Counted from the first letter of the stretch, positions 34,065-43,459 are shown. The stretch is DNA of 64,000 nt from an uncultured Acidovorax sp. (GCA_913774625.1 CAJYHL010000024.1:38907-102906), one strand, 5' to 3'. The notes: generated by a model not told the origin, from the letters alone. Numbers and translations are program-made.

Positions 34065-35294
34065 TCAGTTCGCGGCGGCGGGCCGCAGCTGGCGCACCTG
34101 CGCGTCGGAGGGCTGGAACTTGGCGCCGTCCATGTAGCGGAAGTCCGCCATCACGCCGCGGCCGCCATCGTTCTTCGTCGTGCCCACGAAGGCGCCCATG
34201 GTGGACTGGTGGTCCTGCGCGCGGTAGGTGATGGGGCCGAAGGGCGTGTCCACCTGCAGGCCCCGGAAGGCGGCGATCAGGCGCTCGGTATCGGCCGAGC
34301 CGGCGCGCTGCAGGCCGGCGGCCAGCGACAGCACGGCGTTGTAGCCCACCACCGAGCCGGCGCGCGGGTAGTCGCCGAAGCGCTTCTGGTAGGCCGCCAG
34401 GAAGGCCTTGTGCTCCGGCGTCTGGATGGCCTGCCAGGGGTAGCCGGTGACGATCCAGCCATTGGGTGTCTCGCCCTTGAGGGTGTCCAGGTACTCGGGC
34501 TCGCCCGACAGCAGGCTCACCACGCCCCGGCCCTGGAACAGGCCCCGGGTATTGCCTTCGCGCACGAACCTGGCCAGGTCGGCGGCGAACAGCACGTTGA
34601 AGATGGCGTCGGGCTTGGCGTCGGCCAGCGCCTGCACCACGCTGCCCGCATCCACCTTGCCCAGCGGCGTGGCCTGCTCGGCCACGAATTCCACGTCGGG
34701 CTGGGCGGCCTTCATCAGCGTCTTGAAGGTGGCCGCGGCCGACTGGCCGTATTCGTAGTTGGGATAGACGATGGCCCAGCGCTTCTTGCGCAGCTGCACC
34801 GCTTCGGGCACCAGCATGGCGACCTGCATGTAGGTGGAAGGGCGCAGGCGGAAGGTGTAGCGGTTGCCGTTCTCCCAGACGATCTTGTCGGTGAGCGGCT
34901 CGGCGGCCAGGAAGAACACCTTCTTCTGCCGTGCGAAGTCGGAGACGGCCAGGCCCACGTGCGAGAGGAAGGTGCCCATCAGCACGTCCACCTTTTCTCG
35001 CGCCAGCAGCTCCTCGGCGGCGCGTACGGCGTCGCCCGGGTTGCCGTTGTCGTCGCGCGTGATCAGCTGCAGCTTCCGGCCCTGCACGCCGCCGCCCGCG
35101 TTGATCTGCTCGATGGCCAGCTCCATGCCCTTCTTGTAGGGCTCCAGGAAGGCCGGCTGCGCCTTGTAGCTGTTGATCTCGCCGATCTTGTAGGTGTTGC
35201 CGCTGGCCTGGGCCTGGGCGCCGGCGGGCAGCAGGGCCCAGGAAGCGGATGCGGCCAGCAGGGCGGCCAGGAGGGGGCGGCGGGTCGAAGGCAT
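34065..35294 (-). CDS. ABC transporter periplasmic substrate-binding protein, LivK type
   Basis: 409 residues. A signal peptide ends near residue 29 (LLPAGAQAQA). The type I periplasmic binding fold starts at YKIGEINSYKAQPAFLEPYKKGMELAIEQIN, and GRKLQLITRDDNGNPGDAVRAAEELL is the usual second element. It is the first gene of the four-gene importer operon, 26 bases before the permease. The ligand is probably a small amide, amino acid or aromatic acid, not readable from sequence. Confidence 0.92.
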   Translation of the reverse strand: MPSTRRPLLAALLAASASWALLPAGAQAQASGNTYKIGEINSYKAQPAFLEPYKKGMELAIEQINAGGGVQGRKLQLITRDDNGNPGDAVRAAEELLAREKVDVLMGTFLSHVGLAVSDFARQKKVFFLAAEPLTDKIVWENGNRYTFRLRPSTYMQVAMLVPEAVQLRKKRWAIVYPNYEYGQSAAATFKTLMKAAQPDVEFVAEQATPLGKVDAGSVVQALADAKPDAIFNVLFAADLARFVREGNTRGLFQGRGVVSLLSGEPEYLDTLKGETPNGWIVTGYPWQAIQTPEHKAFLAAYQKRFGDYPRAGSVVGYNAVLSLAAGLQRAGSADTERLIAAFRGLQVDTPFGPITYRAQDHQSTMGAFVGTTKNDGGRGVMADFRYMDGAKFQPSDAQVRQLRPAAAN

Positions 35295-35532
35295 GGTGCG
35301 GGGTCTTGTCTTAGGTCCAGGAGTGCATGAGCTTCAGCGGAAATGGAATGTACCCGCCCGGCCGGTTTGCCCGACAATGTCGGGGTTTGCCCGCATCGCA
35401 GGGGGCAGCTTCAGGAACGCTCCACGCCTCGGTTCGTGGACCCGTTCCGGCCACCGGCCCTGCACCGACATCGGGTTTGCCTCCGCCGCTGATCTCACCG
35501 ATCTCCTCTTTCTACCCGGACACAGCCATTCC

Positions 35533-36306
35533 ATGAGCGCTTTTCTCGAAGAACGCGTCCTGACCGTTCATCACTGGACCGACCGCCTTTTCTCCTTCAC
35601 CACCACGCGGGACCCGGCCCTGCGTTTCTCCAACGGCCACTTCACCATGATCGGCCTGAAGGTGGACGGCAAGCCCCTGCTGCGCGCCTATTCCATCGCC
35701 AGCCCCAACTACGAAGAGCACCTCGAATTCCTGTCGATCAAGGTGCCCGAAGGCCCGCTGACCTCGCGCCTGCAGAACATCCAGGTGGGCGACACCATCG
35801 TCGTCGGCAAGAAGCCCACCGGCACGCTGCTGATCGACTACCTGCTGCCCGGCAAGAACCTCTATCTCATCGGCACCGGCACGGGCCTGGCCCCCTGGCT
35901 GGCTGTGGCGCGCGACCCGGAAACGTACGAGCGCTTCGACAAGGTCGTGGTGGTGCACGGCGTGCGCCAGGTCGAAGAGCTGGCCTACCAGGAACTGTTC
36001 GAGAAAGACCTCGCCGAGCACGAATTCCTGGGCGAGATCGTCAAGGACAAGCTCGTCTATTACCCCACGGTCACGCGCGAGCCCTTCCGCAACCAGGGCC
36101 GCATCACCGACCTGATCGAGGACGGCACCTTCCCCGCCAATATCGGCCTGCCCCCGCTCGACCCGGCCAACGACCGCGTCATGCTCTGCGGCAGCCCCGC
36201 CATGCTGGCCGACCTGAAGGAAATGCTGGAAAAGCGCGGCTTCAACGAAGGCAACACCAGCACGCCGGGCGACTTCGTGGTCGAACGCGCCTTCGTCGAG
36301 AAGTGA
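35533..36306 (+). CDS. fpr: Ferredoxin-NADP+ reductase
   Basis: 257 residues, bacterial subclass. The FAD motif is LLRAYSIASPNYEEHLEF, the NADP motif IGTGTGLAPWLAVARDPETYERF and the C-terminus VVERAFVEK is typical of the AvFPR type. It exchanges electrons between NADPH and ferredoxin or flavodoxin. Such an enzyme could recycle reduced ferredoxin made by the oxidoreductase at 980-6254, though it is 30 kb away and probably general housekeeping. Ends in a strong terminator. Confidence 0.93.
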   Translation: MSAFLEERVLTVHHWTDRLFSFTTTRDPALRFSNGHFTMIGLKVDGKPLLRAYSIASPNYEEHLEFLSIKVPEGPLTSRLQNIQVGDTIVVGKKPTGTLLIDYLLPGKNLYLIGTGTGLAPWLAVARDPETYERFDKVVVVHGVRQVEELAYQELFEKDLAEHEFLGEIVKDKLVYYPTVTREPFRNQGRITDLIEDGTFPANIGLPPLDPANDRVMLCGSPAMLADLKEMLEKRGFNEGNTSTPGDFVVERAFVEK

Positions 36307-36328
36307 ACCGGCAAGCACGCCAGGCTGC

Positions 36329-36374
36329 ATGAAAAAGGCCGGCCCGGAATCGCTTCCGGGCCGGCCTTTTTCAT
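36329..36374. terminator. Bidirectional terminator between fpr and the glycine-zipper gene
   Basis: A perfect dyad with 21-base arms (36329-36349 and 36354-36374) and a TCGC loop. Its outer parts are A-rich on one side and T-rich on the other, so it serves both convergent genes. Confidence 0.92.
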
Positions 36375-36418
36375 GGTTCAAGCCGCCGATGCCCTTGGGG
36401 CATCGGGCCTGGCGGCGG

Positions 36419-37222
36419 TCAGTAGGAGGCGTTCACCACGCGCATCGGCTGGCCGTTGCCGTCGTAGCCGGCATCGCCGCCGCCCTGGTACACCTGGAAC
36501 GAACTGCCGTCCACGCGCACCGGCGTGCCCTGGGCCACCGGCTGGGAGCGGGTGAAGGTGCGCACCGAGCCGTCATCCATCCGCACGCGGATCTGGTAGG
36601 CCGTGGTGGTGCGGGTGCGCTGCTCCACCGTGTGGCCCAGATAGCCGCCGCCCAGCGCGCCCAGCACGGTGGCTGCGGTGCGGCCGTTGCCCTTGCCCAC
36701 CTGGTTGCCCAGCACGCCGCCCAGCACGCCGCCGGCGATCGCGCCTACGCCCGTGGCGGGCGCCGCCTCCTGCACGGCCTGCACCGATTCGACGCGGCCG
36801 CAGCTGGCGCACACGGGAGCGCGGGCCGACACCGGGCGGGAATACGAGGGCTGTGCATAGCCGCCCTGGGCGTAGTCGTCGCGGCCCGCATTGCTGCGGT
36901 GGTGCGTGGCGGGAGCGGGCTGCGGGCGCTGCACCTGCGCTGCGGGCGGCTTCTGCGCCGTGCCCGCATCGGCCACCAGCGCGTTGCGCGGGTCGTTGGC
37001 AGCGGCTGCAGCCGGTGCGGCCAGCGCTGCGACGGGCTGGCCCGCCGCTGCCGCGCTGCGGTTCGACTGCTGGACGATCAGCGTGGCGCCCAGGGCCAGC
37101 ACGCTGGCGCCCAGCGCGCCGATGGCAGCCCACATCCATTTGGCCGATGCGCCCCCCGGGCCGGTGGCGCCGGGCGTGGACGAAGAGGAAGCCGAATTGG
37201 GAGATTGCACGATCAGACTCAT
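36419..37222 (-). CDS. Glycine-zipper 2TM-domain envelope protein
   Basis: 267 residues from the ATG at 37222, which has a GGAGG ribosome site; a longer frame upstream is not supported. One N-terminal membrane anchor (about 30-50, WMWAAIGALGASVLALGATLI), an Ala/Pro/Gln-rich spacer, a CASCGRV pair of Cys, then the glycine zipper GVGAIAGGVLGGVLGNQVG and AATVLGALGGGYLGHTV. The C-terminus resembles the OmpA-like/SlyB-type surface domain. Probably an inner-membrane-anchored envelope protein; exact role unknown. Confidence 0.83.
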   Translation of the reverse strand: MSLIVQSPNSASSSSTPGATGPGGASAKWMWAAIGALGASVLALGATLIVQQSNRSAAAAGQPVAALAAPAAAAANDPRNALVADAGTAQKPPAAQVQRPQPAPATHHRSNAGRDDYAQGGYAQPSYSRPVSARAPVCASCGRVESVQAVQEAAPATGVGAIAGGVLGGVLGNQVGKGNGRTAATVLGALGGGYLGHTVEQRTRTTTAYQIRVRMDDGSVRTFTRSQPVAQGTPVRVDGSSFQVYQGGGDAGYDGNGQPMRVVNASY

Positions 37223-37394
37223 GATGAAGTCCTCCTTGGAGTTGTCGCCGCAGCGTACCCCTGGCGCTGCTTTACAAGACGAGCCCATTTGTAACCGCCG
37301 TTAGAGCCTGTGGCAGCGCTGTAGGCTGCCGCCTCGTCAGGAGCGGGGCTGTGGCAGGCAGGCCACGGTCCGCAGGCCCTGCGCGCGCAGCGCC

Positions 37395-38351
37395 TCAATT
37401 CGCGGGCCGGTCGCCGGCTTCGGCTTCGCGCTTCTTGTGCAGGCCCACCTGCTTGGCGTACTCCTCGCGCGTCTCCTGCAGTGCCCGGGCGCAGGCCGCG
37501 GCGAAGAGCAGCACCGCCGACGAGAAGAAGATCCACATCAGCAGCACCACCAGCGACCCTGCCGCGCCATAGGCCGACACGACCGCCGCCGTGGACAGGT
37601 AGAACGCCAGCAGCTGCTTGCCCACCGTGAACAGGATGGCGCCGACCACCGCGCCGAACACCAGGCAGATCATCGGCGGCTTGGGGCCGCCGCCGATGCG
37701 CATCAGCCCCACGAACAGGCCCACCGCGATGGCGAAGGCCACCAGTTCGTTGACCACCAGCAGCAGGGTGCCGGCGCCTTCGGGCAGGGTGCCGGTGGCC
37801 CAGTGGCTCACCATGTTGATGCCGGTGGAGACCACCAGGGAGATCAGCAGCAGGAAGCCGATGGCCATCACGTAGCCCAGGCCGCGCAGGCGCAGCGAGG
37901 CGATGCGCCACCAGGCGGCCTTGGCCTGTGGGGCGGGCTGTCCTCCTGTCCAGAGCCTTTCCAGCGCGGACTGCAGTTCGACGAACACCCCGGTCGCGCC
38001 CGACAGGAGCAGCCCGAAGCCGAAGATCGACGCCAGCCGCCCCTGCGAGGGCGCCTGCGCGCTGGCCAGCGCGGCGCGGATCACATCCGCCCCGCGGTCG
38101 CCCACCACGCTCTGCACCTGGGCGATGAGGTTGGTCTCCAGGTAGGACTTGTCGATCCACCAGCCCAGCACGCCCACGAGCAGCAGCAGCAGGGGGGCCA
38201 GGCTCAGCATGCCGTAGAAGGACATGGCGGCGCTCATGCGCGGGCCGTCCACGTCCATCCACAGGTTGGCGGCCCGGATCAGGGGCGCCACGGGGCGCAG
38301 CAGGCGCTGGACGCGGCTGGCCAGGCGGTCCTTCAGAGGTGGATGCGTCAT
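37395..38351 (-). CDS. YihY/BrkB-family inner-membrane protein
   Basis: 318 residues, six membrane segments. Family features are DGPRMSAAMSFYGMLSLAPLLLL near residue 35 and LWTGGQP near 135. Formerly called ribonuclease BN, but this family has no nuclease activity; function is unknown. A paralogue of similar length lies at 52001-52954. No operon partner. Confidence 0.88.
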   Translation of the reverse strand: MTHPPLKDRLASRVQRLLRPVAPLIRAANLWMDVDGPRMSAAMSFYGMLSLAPLLLLLVGVLGWWIDKSYLETNLIAQVQSVVGDRGADVIRAALASAQAPSQGRLASIFGFGLLLSGATGVFVELQSALERLWTGGQPAPQAKAAWWRIASLRLRGLGYVMAIGFLLLISLVVSTGINMVSHWATGTLPEGAGTLLLVVNELVAFAIAVGLFVGLMRIGGGPKPPMICLVFGAVVGAILFTVGKQLLAFYLSTAAVVSAYGAAGSLVVLLMWIFFSSAVLLFAAACARALQETREEYAKQVGLHKKREAEAGDRPAN

Positions 38352-38527
38352 GGCGGAGATTGTCGTGCCCGGCGGCGGTCAGCGACTGTCAGCAGATGCC
38401 GACAAGGACCGGGGCCGCCGCCGTGCTTGGCGCTCGCCGCTCGGCAGCGGCCGACCGCGTCCGGCGGGCCGTACACTCCACGGCTGTCACAAAACCCACC
38501 ACCCCCGAGACGGACAGGACAGAAAGA

Positions 38528-39046
38528 ATGCACACGCGCTGCGCACTGGTCGGCATGCCAGGCTCCGGCAAATCGACCGTCGGCCGCCAGCTGGCCCGCC
38601 GGCTGGACGTGCCCTTTCTGGACCTGGACCACCGGCTGGAGCAGGTGCTGGGCACCAGCATCCGCGCGTATTTCGAGCAGCACGGCGAAGACAGCTTCCG
38701 CGAACGTGAGTCCGCCCTGCTGGCCGAGGTGGCCGCGCAGCCCGGCGACATGGTGCTGTCCACCGGCGGCGGCGTGGTGCTGCGTGCGCCCAACCGCGCC
38801 GCGCTGCGCGATTTCGGCCATGTGCTGTACCTGCGCGCCACGCCCGACGAGATCTTCAAGCGCGTGCGCCACGACAAGGCCCGCCCGCTGCTGCAGGTCG
38901 CCAATCCGCTGGAGCGGCTGCGCGAGCTGCATGCCCAGCGCGACCCGCTCTACCGCGAGGCCGCCCACTTCACCATCGAAACCGGCCGGCCTACCGTGAG
39001 CACGCTGGTCAACATGATCGTCATGCAGCTGGAAATGGCGGCCTGA
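38528..39046 (+). CDS. aroK: Shikimate kinase
   Basis: 172 residues from the ATG at 38528. P-loop GMPGSGKST, shikimate-binding FLDLDHRLEQVLG and FRERESALL, Walker-B-like STGGGVVLR, and the lid HDKARPLLQVANP followed by RDPLYREAA. It makes shikimate-3-phosphate in chorismate biosynthesis. It is next to a gluconate permease gene, which might suggest gluconokinase, but the shikimate-type motifs are clear. Not linked to aroB here, so a second shikimate kinase elsewhere is possible. Confidence 0.87.
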   Translation: MHTRCALVGMPGSGKSTVGRQLARRLDVPFLDLDHRLEQVLGTSIRAYFEQHGEDSFRERESALLAEVAAQPGDMVLSTGGGVVLRAPNRAALRDFGHVLYLRATPDEIFKRVRHDKARPLLQVANPLERLRELHAQRDPLYREAAHFTIETGRPTVSTLVNMIVMQLEMAA

Positions 39047-39154
39047 CCGTCCCGGCCGCTGGTCGTTGGTCACCGGCCAGCGGCCGAGCCCCGCCATCGC
39101 TGCGCTCCTCGTTCCTCGTTTCTCGTTTCTCGCCTTTCCTTCCCAGGGTTTGCC

Positions 39155-40555
39155 ATGACCACCCAAGACATCCAATTGCTGGCGACGGCCCTGGCCAGCG
39201 TGCTCGGGCTGGTCGCCCTCATCGTGTCGCGCCCCAAGCTGCACCCGCTGCTGGCGCTGCTGCTCGTGTCCGTCGCCACCGGCCTGCTCAGCGGCATGCC
39301 GCTGGACAAGCTGGTCCACGCCATCTCGGGCGGCGCGGGCAAGACGCTGGGCGCGGTGGGCCTGGTGGTGGCGCTGGGTGCCATGCTGGGCAAGATCCTG
39401 GCCGATTCGGGCGTTACCGACAGCCTGGCCAGCGCCATCCTGGAGCGCGCATCCCGCAAGCTCCTGCCCTGGGCCATGACCGGCGTGGCGTTCATCATCG
39501 GCATTCCGATGTTCTTCGAGGTGGGCCTGGTGGTGCTGCTGCCGCTGATCTTCGGCGTGGCCCGCAAGCTGGAGGCCGAGCAGCGCGGCAGCGGCTCGGC
39601 CTACGTCTATATCGGTGTGCCCGTCATCGCCGCGCTGGCCGCCATGCACGGCATGGTGCCGCCGCATCCGGGCCCGCTCACGGCCATCGCCACGCTCAAG
39701 ACCAGCGTGGGCGCCACCATGCTCTACGGCTTCATCGCCGCCGTTCCAGCCATCGTGCTGGCCGGGCCGGTCTACGGCAGCTTCATCGCCCGGCGCCTGT
39801 CGGTGCGGCCCGACGACGCCCTGATCGCGCAGTACGCGCCCGAAACCCCTGCCGCGGCGGAAGGCGGGGCGCAGGGTGAACGCCCCGCGCCGCCCGGCAT
39901 CGGCGTGGGCGTGCTGGCCGCCCTGGCGCCCGCGCTGCTCATGCTGATGCACGCCGTGGGCGAGATGCTGCTGCCCAGGGAGTCGGCCCTGCTGCACGTC
40001 GCGGCCTTCGTGGGCCACCCCATCATCGCCATGCTGCTGGGCGTGATCTTCGCCGTGCTGGTGCTGCGCCCCGGCCGGCCCGAGGCCGTGCGCCGCGCGC
40101 TCGGCGACAGCATCAAGCCCATCGCCAACGTGCTGCTCATCATCGCGGGCGGCGGCGCCTTCCAGCAGGTGCTGACCGATGCGCGAGTGGGCGACGCCAT
40201 CGTCCACCTCAGCCACCAGTTGCCGGTGTCGCCGCTGCTGCTGGGCTGGCTCATTTCCATGCTGCTGTCCGTGTCCACCGGCTCCGCCACCGTCGGCATC
40301 GTGGGCGCTGCGGGCCTGCTCGCGCCGCTGGCCGCATCGGGCACTGCCGTGAACCAGCCGCTGCTGGCGCTCGCCATCGGCTGCGGATCGCTGTTCTTCA
40401 ACTACGCCAACCACGCCGGCTTCTGGCTGGTGAAGGAATCGTTCGGCATGAGCATGGGCGAGGCCACCAAGACCATCTCGGTCGTGCAGTCCATCGTGGC
40501 GCTGGTCGGGCTGGCCATGGTGATGCTGATGAACCTGCTGCCGCCGCTGGTCTGA
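39155..40555 (+). CDS. Gluconate:H+ symporter (GntP family)
   Basis: 466 residues with about 12-14 hydrophobic segments. Family motifs include PIMFFEVGLVVLLPLIF (as IPMFFEVGLVVLLPL) and GMVPPHPGPLTA near residue 165. Members import gluconate, other sugar acids or glycerate. No gluconokinase gene adjoins, so substrate is uncertain. Ends before a strong terminator. Confidence 0.9.
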   Translation: MTTQDIQLLATALASVLGLVALIVSRPKLHPLLALLLVSVATGLLSGMPLDKLVHAISGGAGKTLGAVGLVVALGAMLGKILADSGVTDSLASAILERASRKLLPWAMTGVAFIIGIPMFFEVGLVVLLPLIFGVARKLEAEQRGSGSAYVYIGVPVIAALAAMHGMVPPHPGPLTAIATLKTSVGATMLYGFIAAVPAIVLAGPVYGSFIARRLSVRPDDALIAQYAPETPAAAEGGAQGERPAPPGIGVGVLAALAPALLMLMHAVGEMLLPRESALLHVAAFVGHPIIAMLLGVIFAVLVLRPGRPEAVRRALGDSIKPIANVLLIIAGGGAFQQVLTDARVGDAIVHLSHQLPVSPLLLGWLISMLLSVSTGSATVGIVGAAGLLAPLAASGTAVNQPLLALAIGCGSLFFNYANHAGFWLVKESFGMSMGEATKTISVVQSIVALVGLAMVMLMNLLPPLV

Positions 40556-40596
40556 CGCGGGCTCGCTCCGCGGTCCCAGCGCCGCCCGCCAGCAAA

Positions 40597-40619
40597 AAAG
40601 GCCTGCGATGCAGGCCTTT
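40597..40619. terminator. Terminator between the permease and the HdeA-like gene
   Basis: Stem AAAGGCCTGC / GCAGGCCTTT with a three-base loop (40597-40606, 40610-40619), A-run on the left and T-rich on the right. It can serve both convergent genes. Confidence 0.9.
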
Positions 40620-40648
40620 CTCTTTCTGTGTCCAGGGTGGCGGTGCCG

Positions 40649-41023
40649 TTACTTGGCCTCTTTGGCCTCCTTGGCCTTGTGGCTGTGGTGCGCGGAGCCG
40701 ACAGGGTCGGATGCCATGCTGCTGGCGATCACCTTCTCGTAGGCCGACTTGGTCAGGTTGACCGAGCAGAACTGGTCCAGCTGGGGCTTGATCTTGTCGA
40801 TGGCTTCTTCCTCGAACACCGCTTCCTTGTTGCCCTTCTTGGAGTGGCCCACGGCGTAGTAGATGAACTTGGGCTTCACGGTTTCGCTCAGGGCGATGTA
40901 GTCGGCGCAGGTCGTCTTGACGACGGGCTTGGCAGGAGCCGCAGGTGCGGGCGTCTGGGCCAGCGCTGCGGTAGCAGTCACTGCGGAAAGGGTCAGCGCG
41001 GTGATGTAGGCAAGAACTCGCAT
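40649..41023 (-). CDS. HdeA/HdeB-like periplasmic acid-stress protein
   Basis: 124 residues. The signal peptide ends near residue 23 (ATAALAQ). The core TCADYIALSETVKPKFIYYAVGH followed by IDKIKPQLDQFC has the two Cys of HdeA-type chaperones. The C-terminus is Lys/His/Ala-rich (AHHSHKAKEAKEAK). An AGGAG ribosome site precedes the start. HdeA proteins prevent aggregation of periplasmic proteins in acid; activity here is predicted from the family. Confidence 0.85.
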   Translation of the reverse strand: MRVLAYITALTLSAVTATAALAQTPAPAAPAKPVVKTTCADYIALSETVKPKFIYYAVGHSKKGNKEAVFEEEAIDKIKPQLDQFCSVNLTKSAYEKVIASSMASDPVGSAHHSHKAKEAKEAK

Positions 41024-41325
41024 GATTTCACTCCTTGGGATCGATGGTGGAAAGGGCTGGCGGTCTGCGCCGGTCCCGTGGCCTTGACGCTCTGGAGCCC
41101 GTGTTCCGTGTCATCGGACAGAGGCTTTTGAGCGACGACTTCATCGTAGGAGCGGGCACTTAGAGCAGACTTAAAAGACGCCCCCCTCCCCCTGTAGGCG
41201 AGCTGCCCGTTGAATTGGTGGGCTGGTCCTACACGCGCCGCGCGCGCCATCAGCGACAGCTTCCGGGCGCGTGCCCCAGCGCATGCCTGCCTGCCTGTCG
41301 GGCGGTCGATCGATGGCCTGCCGGG
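41024..41325. other. Intergenic region, HdeA-like promoter side
   Basis: About 300 bases with no gene supported. It must hold the promoter for the HdeA-like gene on the minus strand. The stretch 41160-41200 is locally C-rich, and no reliable hairpin or operator was found. Confidence 0.5.
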
Positions 41326-41700
41326 TCAGGCCTGGGCCGGCATGTCCGCCGCGTAGTGCGGGCCGTCGTGCCATGCATCCTGCAGGGGGCCGGCCGTGAC
41401 GGCCTTGACCTCGGGCCGCGCAGACAGCCAGGCCGACACCGCGGCGCGGTCCTGCTCGGTGGCGGAGCCTCGCCCCCAGCGCGAAACGAAGCCACCGGCC
41501 ACGCTGCCGCCATAGGCCAGATCGCGCGCCTCGATCACCTCGTCCAGCAGCGCGGAGAGAAAGACGTTCTGCTCCTCGAAAGCCAGGGGACGGTGCAACT
41601 CCACCTCCACCGGAAAGCCGCACTCGCGGAATTCGCCGATGCGCAGCTTCTTCCTCTGGCGCCGGCTGCGGTGGCGGGACGGGGGCGGGTTCAGTTTCAT
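41326..41700 (-). CDS. YggL-family (DUF469) ribosome-associated protein
   Basis: 124 residues from the ATG at 41700, preceded by GAGGAG. Basic N-terminus HRSRRQRKKLRIGEFRECGFPVEV is the family signature, followed by DEVIEARDLAYGGSVAGGFVSRWGRGSATEQDR. YggL proteins bind the 50S ribosomal subunit. The last 20 residues (HDGPHYAADMPAQA) extend beyond the E. coli protein. Confidence 0.88.
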   Translation of the reverse strand: MKLNPPPSRHRSRRQRKKLRIGEFRECGFPVEVELHRPLAFEEQNVFLSALLDEVIEARDLAYGGSVAGGFVSRWGRGSATEQDRAAVSAWLSARPEVKAVTAGPLQDAWHDGPHYAADMPAQA

Positions 41701-42006
41701 GGCAGTGCTCCTCTGCGTTAAGAACGTGTTCACGATCTCCCTGGGGCCGCGCAGCTACGTCGGCGGGATGGGATGCGGTGAAGACAGGCATGCAGGATGA
41801 AGGGCCCGAATGACGTGTTGACGACGCCATGCTGCGGCCCGCCCCGCCTGCCGGGGCCGCGCAGATCGTCCGTCGCGCATGCGGATGCGGAGGGACGGCG
41901 GGTACGAACGGGAAAGCAAGACGATGCAAGGAAAAAAGGGCGGCTTCCCGCCGCCCCTTCGGGGTCGGAGCTTCTTCAGGCCCCGGTACTGCAGCTTCGC
42001 TTCGCT
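41701..42006. other. Intergenic region with a minus-strand terminator
   Basis: About 300 bases without a supported gene. On the minus strand it holds a terminator at 41932-41956 for the lipoprotein gene starting at 42522, and presumably the YggL promoter. Confidence 0.5.
41932..41956 (-). terminator. Terminator of the NTF2-like lipoprotein gene
   Basis: Stem GGGCGGC / GCCGCCC with a five-base loop (41938-41956). On the minus strand it is followed by a run of T (41932-41937). Confidence 0.8.
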
Positions 42007-42522
42007 TCACTTTTCCGGCATGCCGGAGGAGTGATGGCTCGTGATGAGCCACTGGCCGTCGATGTAGTCGTAGGTGTAGCTGTAGCGTGCCTTCACCACC
42101 GCGCCGGTCTTGGCGAAGGTGAAGGTGTAGAGGCCTGCATCCAGCGCGGTGTTGCAGCCCGTCTTGATGAAGCGCATGTCGATCCTGCCGCTGGGCTGGT
42201 TGTGCAGGAAGTGCTCGAAGTAGTCCTCCTTCTCGGCCGCCGTCAGCCGGGGCTTGTTGGACACCGTGGGCAGCAGGATGGAGCGCTGCGCGTAGTTCTG
42301 CACCACCTTGTGGGCATCGCCCGTGGCCAGCGATGCATTCCATCGGTCGAACAGGGCAGCCACCTGCGCGTCGGTGATGGGTGCGCAGGTCTGGGTGGTT
42401 GTTGCCGCTGCTGCGGTGGTCGTGGTGGCGGCGGACCCGGGGCCGCCGGTGCCAGGCGCCGAGGCGCAAGCCACCAGAGACGCGGTGCAGATCAGCGGGA
42501 CGATCCGAAGAAGTGGATGCAT
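42007..42522 (-). CDS. NTF2-like (SgcJ/CaMKII-association type) lipoprotein
   Basis: 171 residues from the ATG at 42522. Lipoprotein signal with lipobox LVAC near residue 19, then a Thr/Ala-rich linker, and a cone-shaped NTF2-like domain (ITDAQVAALFDRWNASLATGDAHKVVQNYA to GQWLITSHHSSGMPEK). Such domains bind small molecules or act as isomerase-like enzymes; the role of a surface-anchored copy is unknown. A clear terminator lies downstream. Confidence 0.8.
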   Translation of the reverse strand: MHPLLRIVPLICTASLVACASAPGTGGPGSAATTTTAAAATTTQTCAPITDAQVAALFDRWNASLATGDAHKVVQNYAQRSILLPTVSNKPRLTAAEKEDYFEHFLHNQPSGRIDMRFIKTGCNTALDAGLYTFTFAKTGAVVKARYSYTYDYIDGQWLITSHHSSGMPEK

Positions 42523-42894
42523 AGGAAGACTCCCAATCAAGGCTGTTGTTTTTGCCGATGCGCAAGGCATGGCTCTCGTGCCCATCTCGATGCATCGGCC
42601 TGCTGCAGCCGCAGCCGAGCAACGCGCGCCCTCTACCCACCCCCCAGACCAACCAGACGCCCACGGCAAAGCATCGGCCTGTCTAAAGAGAAGAGAAAGG
42701 CGCACGTACGTTGAACTGAACAAGAAGCGACGCCATCAGCCGGCCAGCCGGCTGCTGCATCGAGGAAGGCACGTTATTGAATGACTGGCGGGCCGCGCAG
42801 TCAAGCGCGCGAGCAGCCCTGTAGGACCCAAGGCAGCGGCAGACCAGACCGTACCCGGCAGAGATGGGCCGCGTGGGGAATTTGCTCGGTGCAG
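42523..42894. other. Intergenic region with a palindrome
   Basis: About 370 bases without a supported gene. A dyad AGCCGGC-CA-GCCGGCT at 42738-42753 could be a terminator stem or operator, but no T-run follows. The promoter of the lipoprotein gene at 42522 should be here. Confidence 0.45.
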
Positions 42895-43347
42895 TCAGCG
42901 CAAGGTCACCGTGCCCAGCCCGACCTGCTTGCCACCTTCGAACATGGCGAAGCTGGGCTGGCTGCGCTCGACCTTGATTTCGGCATCGCAGCTGAGAGTC
43001 GCAGCGGAAGACTGCCCCGGTTCGAGCGATGGAGATTCCGCCGGCAACTGCACGGTGCAGGTCGGCTCCTCCGCCGCCAGCGGAAAGCGCACCTGCGGGC
43101 GGTAGTTGTTGTGGATGGGGCTTTGCCGCCCGGACTTGCCGTCGGCCTGGAGCAGGTTCAGCGTCACCGCGATGGGCGCTTGCGCAGCGAACACCACGGG
43201 TGCATCCGCTACCGCCACCGCAGTTGCCGCCGCTGCCGTTGTCGCCGCAGGAGCCTGTTCTTCAGGCTTCTTCGAACAGGCGGAAAGCACCAGCGCGGCT
43301 GCGAAGAAGGGGGCCAGCTTTGCGAGCGTGAAAGAGGTCTTGGGCAT
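42895..43347 (-). CDS. Hypothetical lipoprotein
   Basis: 150 residues. Lipoprotein signal with lipobox LSAC near residue 24, then an Ala/Thr/Val-rich linker and a beta-rich domain with two Cys (TCTVQLPAESPSLEPGQSSAATLSCDAEI), likely one disulfide. No family recognised. Same strand as the small genes that follow leftward; the start has no obvious ribosome site. Confidence 0.65.
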   Translation of the reverse strand: MPKTSFTLAKLAPFFAAALVLSACSKKPEEQAPAATTAAAATAVAVADAPVVFAAQAPIAVTLNLLQADGKSGRQSPIHNNYRPQVRFPLAAEEPTCTVQLPAESPSLEPGQSSAATLSCDAEIKVERSQPSFAMFEGGKQVGLGTVTLR

Positions 43348-43459
43348 GGGAGGTGGTGGACGAATAAGCAGTCAAGCTGCTCCGTCATGAATGCGGAGGT
43401 GCTTGGTTTGAGATGGGCAGGACGCCATATTTTTCGGAATCTCAATGCCTGGCCGCAGG

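Noticed and set aside
38528..39046. Gluconokinase, suggested by the neighbouring gluconate permease
   Set aside because: The P-loop and binding motifs (DLDHRLEQVLG, STGGGVVLR) are those of shikimate kinase, and the gluconokinase signature is missing.
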